Shown here: in pieces, positions 14,086 to 18,443 of the stretch | Layout of the letters: every line of letters starts with the position of its first letter | Numbering within the stretch: position 1 is the first letter of the stretch | From: an uncultured Pseudodesulfovibrio sp. | Lineage (GTDB): Bacteria > Desulfobacterota > Desulfovibrionia > Desulfovibrionales > Desulfovibrionaceae | Assembly: GCA_947259235.1 (NCBI GenBank) | Contig: CAMYLL010000011.1 | Location: 1 to 18,443, forward strand | Reading direction: 5' to 3' | Length of the DNA stretch: 18,443 nucleotides | Program-made: the position numbers and the translations under genes | Notes under the pieces: generated by a model | Seen by the model: only the letters and a program-made list of their open reading frames with translations | The model's database searches: none | Told to the model about the DNA's origin: nothing

Positions 14086-16497
14086 GTGCCCGATTTCAGG
14101 TCAGTTCTTCACGATGACAGGATTTATTTCTTTGACGGCGGCTATGGAACCCTGCTCCAGGGACGTGGCCTGCCCGCCGGGCTGTCGCCCGAGGTGTGGG
14201 GGCTCAAGGCCCCGGACGTCATCCGCGGCGTGCATCAGGACTACCTGGAGGCCGGGGCCGACATCCTGACCACCAACACCTTTGGCGGATCACGGCCCAA
14301 GCTCGGGCTGGACGCCGACCCCTACGAGCTAAACAAGGCCATGACCCTCATTGCCCGCCAGGTTGCCGGGGACCGTGCCTTTGTGGCCGCGTCCATCGGT
14401 CCGGTGGGGCATTTCGTGGAGCCGCTGGGCGACCTGACCTTCCGCGAGCTGGTGGAGATTTTCAAGGAACAGATACGAGGCTGCGTCGACGGCGGCGCGG
14501 ACCTGATCCTGGGCGAGACCCATTTCGATCTGGCCGAGGCCCGGGCCGTGGTCATCGCCGCCCGGCAGGTGTGCAACCTGCCCGTTGCCATGTCCATGAC
14601 CTTCGAGGGCGAGGCGAGCCTGACCGGCACATCGCCACTGACCTTCGTGGACACCATGCAGAACATGGGCGTGGAGCTCATCGGCACCAACTGTTCCGCC
14701 GGGCCGGAGCAGATGCGCGACACCCTGGCCGCCTGGGCCCCCCGGCTCAAGACCCCCACCTTTGCCGAGGCCAACGCGGGCCTGCCCGAGCTGTGCGCCG
14801 ACGGCAAGACCGCCTTCCGCCTCGCGCCCGAGCCCTTTGCCGAGCAGGCCGGTCGCTTCGTCGAGTTGGGCGCCAAGTTCCTGGGCGGCTGCTGCGGCAC
14901 CACGCCGGACCACATCCGCGCCCTGCGCGCCAGGGTGGGCGACGCAAGCTGGCGCAGGCCCGAGCCTGCCGATGACGCCCAGATGGTGCTCACCTCCCGC
15001 GCCGTGTCCGTGCCCATCGGCTTTTCCCATCCCGGCGTGATCATCGGCGAGCGGATCAACCCCACGGGCAAGCCGCAGCTCACCGCCGAGCTGCAGGACG
15101 GCGTCTACACCGAGGCCCTGCGCTTCGCCTCCGAGCAGCTTGACCTCGGCTCTCCGGTCCTGGACGTCAACGTGGGCGCGCCCATGGTGGACGAGAAGAC
15201 CCTGCTGCCCGGGCTGATCAAGACCCTGGTGTCCCGTTTCACCGCGCCTCTGTCCATCGACTCCAACGACGCCGAGGCCGTTGAGGCCGGACTGTGGGCC
15301 TATCCCGGCTCCCCGCTGGTCAACTCCATCTCCGGCGAGCCGGGCAAGATGGAGGCCCTGGGACCGCTGTGCAAGCTCTTCGGCGCGCCGTTCATCCTGC
15401 TGCCCATCGTCGGCCGCAAGCTCCCGGTCACGGCCAGGGAGCGGCTGGCGGTCATCGAGGACCTGCTGGTCACGGCAGAGGGACTCGGCATCCCCCGGCG
15501 ACTGATCATGGTGGACGCCCTGGCCCTGACCGTGTCGTCAAAGCCCGAGGCCGCCCGGCATTCCCTGGAGGTCATGCGCCGCTGTCGCGACGACTGGGGC
15601 CTGCCCACCACCATCGGTCTGTCCAACATCTCCTTCGGTCTGCCCGCCCGGGAGCTGCTCAACTCGACCTTCCTCTCGCTCTCCATGGCCTCGGGCCTGT
15701 GCTCGTTCATCAGCAATCCCAACTCCGCCCGCATCCAGGAGACCCTGCACGCCGCCGAGGTGCTCCTCAACCGCGACCCGCAGGCCGCGCGTTACATCAG
15801 CCGCTTCTCCGGCTGGAGCGGCGGCCAGGGCTCGGCAGCGCCGACCGCTGCGGCCGCCACCAGTGCCGAAGCCGGGCTGCCCCCGGTCCAGGCCGCCGTG
15901 GTTTCCGGCAACAAGGACGGCGTCGTCGCCCTTGTGGAGGCCGAGCTGGCCCGTGGGCTGACGGCCATGAGCATCGTCAACGACCTGCTCATCCCCGGCA
16001 TCCTCGCCGTGGGCGAGAAATACGAGCGCAAGGAATACTTCCTGCCCCAGCTGCTCCAGTCCGCCGAGACCATGCAGACCGCCTTTGCCCGCCTCAAGCC
16101 CCTGCTGGAGGAAGACGGCGGCGGCGACAAGAAACCCGTGGTGGTCATGGCCACAGTGGAAGGCGACATCCACGACATCGGCAAGAACATCGTCTGCCTG
16201 ATGCTCAAGAACTACGGCTTCGAAGTGGTCGACCTGGGCAAGGACGTGGCCGCCGAGCGCATAGTGGACGCGGCCCAGGAGAACGACGCCGCCATCATCG
16301 GCCTCTCCGCCCTCATGACCACGACCATGGTCCGCATGGAAGACACCGTGAAACTCGTGCGCGAGCGCGGCCTGCCCGCCAAGGTCATCATCGGCGGCGC
16401 CGTGGTCACGGAAAAATTCTGCACCGCCATCGGCGCGGACGGCTGGTCCACCGATGCTGTCAGGGCGGTCAAGCTCGCCCAGAGCCTCCTCGCCTGA
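14086..16497 (+). CDS. metH: cobalamin-dependent methionine synthase lacking the reactivation domain
   Basis: This 803-residue protein carries the first three MetH modules. The homocysteine-binding barrel (1-290) has all three zinc ligands: Cys203 (GTNCSAG) and Cys269/Cys270 (GGCCGT). The pterin-binding methyltetrahydrofolate barrel (about 318-575) starts at IIGERINPTGK. An Ala-rich linker (about 580-605) leads to the cobalamin cap and Rossmann domain (605-803), with DIHDIG providing the cobalt ligand His696. It transfers a methyl group from methyltetrahydrofolate via B12 to homocysteine, making methionine. E. coli MetH has a further C-terminal AdoMet reactivation domain; this protein ends right after the B12 domain. 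The start is GTG (14086), strongly supported by GGGAGG at 14075-14080. It is divergent from rpoH and followed 2 nt later by the repeat cluster. Confidence 0.94.
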   Translation: MPDFRSVLHDDRIYFFDGGYGTLLQGRGLPAGLSPEVWGLKAPDVIRGVHQDYLEAGADILTTNTFGGSRPKLGLDADPYELNKAMTLIARQVAGDRAFVAASIGPVGHFVEPLGDLTFRELVEIFKEQIRGCVDGGADLILGETHFDLAEARAVVIAARQVCNLPVAMSMTFEGEASLTGTSPLTFVDTMQNMGVELIGTNCSAGPEQMRDTLAAWAPRLKTPTFAEANAGLPELCADGKTAFRLAPEPFAEQAGRFVELGAKFLGGCCGTTPDHIRALRARVGDASWRRPEPADDAQMVLTSRAVSVPIGFSHPGVIIGERINPTGKPQLTAELQDGVYTEALRFASEQLDLGSPVLDVNVGAPMVDEKTLLPGLIKTLVSRFTAPLSIDSNDAEAVEAGLWAYPGSPLVNSISGEPGKMEALGPLCKLFGAPFILLPIVGRKLPVTARERLAVIEDLLVTAEGLGIPRRLIMVDALALTVSSKPEAARHSLEVMRRCRDDWGLPTTIGLSNISFGLPARELLNSTFLSLSMASGLCSFISNPNSARIQETLHAAEVLLNRDPQAARYISRFSGWSGGQGSAAPTAAAATSAEAGLPPVQAAVVSGNKDGVVALVEAELARGLTAMSIVNDLLIPGILAVGEKYERKEYFLPQLLQSAETMQTAFARLKPLLEEDGGGDKKPVVVMATVEGDIHDIGKNIVCLMLKNYGFEVVDLGKDVAAERIVDAAQENDAAIIGLSALMTTTMVRMEDTVKLVRERGLPAKVIIGGAVVTEKFCTAIGADGWSTDAVRAVKLAQSLLA

Positions 16498-16503
16498 CGG
16501 ACT

Positions 16504-16767
16504 GTTGAAAAGCGCACGATAGCCGCGTTGCTTCAAAGAGGGCACACCCTCGCGCAGGAGGACTGCGCGTCGGTCGCGCCCTCTTTTCGCGCCTTGCTCT
16601 CGCACACTTTTGAACAGTCCGTGTCCGGTTGAAAAGCGCACGATAGCTGCGTTGCTTCAAAGAGGGCACACCCTCGCGTAGGAGGACTGCGCGTCGGTCG
16701 TGCCCTCTTTTCGCGCCTTGCTCTCGCACGCTTTTGAACAGTCCGTGCCTGGTTGAAAAGCGTGCGA
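16504..16767. repeat. tandem palindromic repeat, 124-nt unit, two full copies plus the start of a third
   Basis: Copy 1 is 16504-16627 and copy 2 is 16628-16751, differing at six positions (about 95 percent identical). A third copy covers only about the first 16 nt (16752-16767). Each unit is a nested imperfect palindrome: outer arms GTTGAAAAG with CTTTTGAAC, an inner AAAGAGGGC with GCCCTCTTT, and an apical CGCGCAG with CTGCGCG around GAGGA. The first copy is extended leftward so that GGACTG (16499-16504) pairs with CAGTCC (16615-16620). The cluster starts 2 nt after the metH stop. The inner stem followed by TTTT might also terminate transcription. Its wider family is unknown to me. Confidence 0.92.
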
Positions 16768-16795
16768 CAGGCGTCCCCCCCCCATTAAGGAAAGT

Positions 16796-16895
16796 TTTCG
16801 CCGAAGGCGAGAGTGGGATTCCAAAGGGTTACAGCCCTTTGGCCGCCAGAGGCGAAATCACCTGACAAATCCGCTGAAGGCGGTTTCCGCATTTG
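16796..16895. repeat. multi-hairpin intergenic element
   Basis: An outer stem TTTCGCC (16796-16802) with GGCGAAA (16851-16857) encloses a perfect 8-bp hairpin, CCAAAGGG (16821-16828) with CCCTTTGG (16835-16842). CGCC/GGCG (16799-16809) is an alternative tight hairpin. A second unit follows: CAAAT (16866-16870) with ATTTG (16891-16895), enclosing CCGC, GCGG and CCGC blocks that can pair in two ways. It is preceded by a run of nine C (16775-16783). From memory, similar CCAAAGGG/CCCTTTGGCCGCC elements are common between genes in Desulfovibrio-like genomes. Confidence 0.65.
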
Positions 16896-17099
16896 ATTGT
16901 ACCACTTATAGAAAACGCCTTGCTTTTCGCGCCGTCCCTTTTCCCGTTCCGGGGTTCTCGGGTGCTGGCCTCCGGAAAACGGGCGGATTTCGGCCTGCGG
17001 AAGGGGCGTGTCGGGGCGGAGTGTCAAAAAAGTGTTTCCTCTGTCGAGTAACGCGTCTATAGCGAATGTCGCGGACGGCGGTTCTCCCGTCGTGCGCGC

Positions 17100-17128
17100 T
17101 TTTATTTGCGGGGCAATTCTGCTAGGGT
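17100..17128 (+). promoter_or_regulatory. candidate promoter of the TlpA-like/argA-like/hpt operon
   Basis: TTTTAT (17100-17105), a 17-nt spacer and TAGGGT (17123-17128) preceded by TGC (extended -10 pattern) lie 27 nt before the lipoprotein ATG. The match to consensus is modest. Confidence 0.35.
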
Positions 17129-17154
17129 TCCCGCACACAATCACGAGGTGGCAT

Positions 17155-17652
17155 ATGAGCAGGATTCGGCAGTTGACTGCCATGATCATAGTGAGTCTTT
17201 TTCTGGTGGCCTGCTCCGGCGGGACGTCCACGGAGTCATCCGCCAGCCAGGCTGCGGAGGGATTCCCGGCCATGGGGCTGACGGAGCTCGACGCGTATCT
17301 GGCCAAGCACGCGGGCAAGCCGTCGGTCATGTTTTTCTGGACCACGTGGTGTCCGTCCTGCAAGCAGCAGATCCCGGAGATGGAACAGTTTCTGGAATCA
17401 AGCGGCGACAGGGTCAACGTCTTCAGCGTCTCCCTGGACGAAAAGGTCGAGGCGTTGGACGAGTTTTTCAAGGGCAAGAAGCGCACCCTGCCGGTCTTTC
17501 TGGGCGACAAGGCCCTGGCCGCCAAGTTTGGCGTGGAGGCCATCCCCACCCTGGTGGTCTTTGACGCGGAGGGCAAGCCGATCATCGTGCGGCCGGGAGT
17601 GTTCCCCAAGCCCATGCTCGAAGCCCTGGCCGACAAGCTGGTGGCCAAGTGA
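17155..17652 (+). CDS. TlpA/ResA-like thioredoxin-fold lipoprotein
   Basis: This 165-residue lipoprotein has a signal peptide and a clear lipobox, FLVAC, with lipidated Cys20. After a Ser/Thr/Ala-rich linker (about 21-36) comes a single thioredoxin domain. It carries the active-site WCPSC (Cys66 and Cys69) in the context MFFWTTWCPSCKQQIPEM, and the cis-proline motif AIPTLVVFD. Such envelope-anchored proteins usually reduce disulfides, for example in cytochrome c maturation, or act as peroxiredoxin-like reductases; the specific partner is unknown and no cytochrome-maturation genes are nearby. The ATG at 17155 has GAGGTGG (17145-17151) upstream. An earlier in-frame start at 17008 is rejected because it would put the signal peptide in the interior. 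The stop overlaps the next gene's start. Confidence 0.88.
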   Translation: MSRIRQLTAMIIVSLFLVACSGGTSTESSASQAAEGFPAMGLTELDAYLAKHAGKPSVMFFWTTWCPSCKQQIPEMEQFLESSGDRVNVFSVSLDEKVEALDEFFKGKKRTLPVFLGDKALAAKFGVEAIPTLVVFDAEGKPIIVRPGVFPKPMLEALADKLVAK

Positions 17653-18116
17653 TGCGCATGATCCGCAAGGCCCGTATCCAGGACGTCAAGGCCATTCACG
17701 GCCTGCTCATGCACCGCGAGGAGCATGACGGGCTGGTCCTGCCCCGGTCGTTCAGCCAGCTGTATTCCCATCTGCGCGATTTTTTCGTGGCCGTGGACGA
17801 CGGCGGAGCCGTCATCGGCTGCTGCGCGCTGAACATCATTTGGGAAAACCTGGCCGAGATCCGTTCCCTGGTGGTCGTGCCGGAGCACCGCGGCAAGCGG
17901 CTGGGCCGCAAGCTCGTGGAGGCGTGCCTGAGCGAGGCCGTGACACTGGGCATATTCAAGGTGTATACCCTGACCGAGCAGACAGGGTTCTTTGCTCACC
18001 TGGAGTTTGTGGAGGAGGGAATGGACGGGCTCAACCAGAAGGTCTTCGCAGACTGCCTCAATTGCCCGCGCTTCCCTGATCATTGCAACGAGGTCGCCAT
18101 GGTCATGGCCCTCTAA
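17652..18116 (+). CDS. argA: short ArgA-like N-acetyltransferase (probable N-acetylglutamate synthase)
   Basis: This 154-residue single-domain GNAT protein begins with the characteristic IRKARIQDVKAI strand-helix and carries the acetyl-CoA loop EHRGKRLG after the LAEIRSLVVVP strand. The C-terminus, with FFAHLEFVEEG and DCLNCPRFPDHC, resembles the short N-acetylglutamate synthases that lack the amino-acid-kinase domain of classical ArgA. The predicted reaction is glutamate plus acetyl-CoA to N-acetylglutamate, the first step of arginine synthesis; another amino-acid acetyltransferase role is possible. The terminal cysteines follow C-x2-C-x6-C. Its ATG shares one base with the TGA of the lipoprotein gene (TGATG). 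A GTG one codon upstream and an ATG at 17658 are alternatives. No other arginine genes are visible. Confidence 0.78.
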   Translation: MRMIRKARIQDVKAIHGLLMHREEHDGLVLPRSFSQLYSHLRDFFVAVDDGGAVIGCCALNIIWENLAEIRSLVVVPEHRGKRLGRKLVEACLSEAVTLGIFKVYTLTEQTGFFAHLEFVEEGMDGLNQKVFADCLNCPRFPDHCNEVAMVMAL

Positions 18117-18135
18117 CTCATCAGAAAACAAGAAT

Positions 18136-18443
18136 ATGGGACATAAACTCACACCGTTCATCACCGCCGAGCAGCTGGCCGCCCGCGTCAAGGAGCTTGG
18201 CGCGGAGGTGACCGCCAGCTACGAAGGCGACGCTCCCCTGGTCTGCATTTGCGTGCTCAAAGGCGCGTTCCTGTTTTTCTCGGACCTCATTCGTACCATC
18301 GACCGGGAGATCGAGATCGATTTCGTGCGTCTGGCCAGCTACGGCACGGCCGTCAACCGGGGGGAGGACATCGTCTTTTCTAAGGACCTGGAGATATCCA
18401 TCGAGGGCAAGGACGTGCTGGTCATCGAGGATATCGTGGACAC
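18136..18443 (+). CDS. hpt: hypoxanthine phosphoribosyltransferase, 3'-truncated by window edge
   Basis: A reading frame opens with ATG at 18136 and runs off the right edge (102 complete codons). The protein starts MGHKLTPFITAEQLAARVKEL and contains the family motifs CVLKGAFLFFSDLIR and DFVRLASYG. It ends in VLVIEDIVD, the start of the PRPP-binding loop. Hpt salvages hypoxanthine and guanine to IMP and GMP using PRPP. About 70 further residues would be expected outside the window. It begins 19 nt after the ArgA-like gene and probably belongs to the same operon, although its ribosome-binding site is weak (AAGA-like only). Confidence 0.9.
   Translation, partial: MGHKLTPFITAEQLAARVKELGAEVTASYEGDAPLVCICVLKGAFLFFSDLIRTIDREIEIDFVRLASYGTAVNRGEDIVFSKDLEISIEGKDVLVIEDIVD

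Larger units (their letters stand above)
16498..17154. other. 657-nt intergenic region without a gene
   Basis: This region holds the tandem repeats (16504-16767), a C9 run (16775-16783), the hairpin cluster (16796-16895), a further bulged hairpin (CCCGTTCCGG 16943-16952 with CCGG 16972-16975 and AACGGG 16978-16983), and the likely promoter of the next operon. The open frames in it have no recognisable product and no ribosome-binding site, so none is annotated. Confidence 0.7.

Noticed and set aside
16469..16729. An 86-codon minus-strand frame through the tandem repeats, and a longer one at 15538-16641
   Set aside because: The Arg-rich translation comes from the palindromic repeat itself and from antisense metH; differences between copies preserve pairing, not codons.
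16504..16767. CRISPR array
   Set aside because: There are only two long copies directly abutting with no unique spacers, and no cas genes in the window.
16785..18191. A 468-codon minus-strand frame opposite the TlpA-like and ArgA-like genes
   Set aside because: It spans intergenic hairpins and antisense sequence of two clearly recognised genes; no domain is visible.

Overview
The window is a GC-rich bacterial chromosomal segment, densely coding, with AT-rich DNA limited to a few promoter regions. The gene content suggests a Desulfovibrio-like member of the Desulfobacterota (Deltaproteobacteria). The clues are an RpoH-type sigma factor divergent from a MetH that lacks the reactivation domain, a short ArgA-like acetyltransferase, a Pat-type acyl-CoA synthetase/GNAT fusion, and hairpin-rich intergenic repeats. 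The genus call is inference from gene content, not from a marker gene.

Layout, left to right. (1) Positions 1-4305, plus strand: a left-truncated Pat-like lysine acetyltransferase, a GT4 glycosyltransferase and a CPBP membrane protease, separated by 2-nt gaps and so probably one transcription unit. (2) Positions 4386-6122, minus strand: a PilZ protein, with a good promoter and ribosome-binding site, followed by an RsmB/NOP2-type rRNA methyltransferase. These converge on group 1. (3) Positions 6207-13855, minus strand: a seven-gene run of rpoH, a TPR lipoprotein, a LolB/DUF4292-like lipoprotein, a coiled-coil protein, rpiB, tkt and glpX. Gaps are 8-26 nt or ATGA overlaps, and the run ends in a textbook intrinsic terminator (6207-6241). 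It joins heat-shock transcription control to envelope lipoproteins and to pentose-phosphate and gluconeogenic enzymes. (4) Positions 13856-14085: an AT-rich divergent regulatory region between rpoH and metH, with a -10/-35 for rpoH and a palindromic operator candidate for metH. (5) Positions 14086-16497, plus strand: metH (homocysteine, pterin and B12 modules only). (6) Positions 16498-17154: 657 nt without a gene. It holds two 124-nt near-identical tandem copies (plus the start of a third) of a strongly palindromic element, then a cluster of nested hairpins, then the promoter of the next operon. (7) Positions 17155 to the right edge, plus strand: a TlpA-like thioredoxin-fold lipoprotein, a short N-acetylglutamate-synthase-like GNAT, and the start of hpt (cut by the window end).

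Most genes are housekeeping or widely conserved accessory genes. The observations most worth a second look are the tandem palindromic repeat cluster, the rpoH/lipoprotein/carbon-metabolism operon, the metH operator candidate, and several residue-level departures from family norms: Pat without its phosphohistidine, a PilZ with a cysteine cluster, and RpoH with a long acidic N-terminal extension. I saw no CRISPR array, prophage, IS transposase, tRNA or rRNA.
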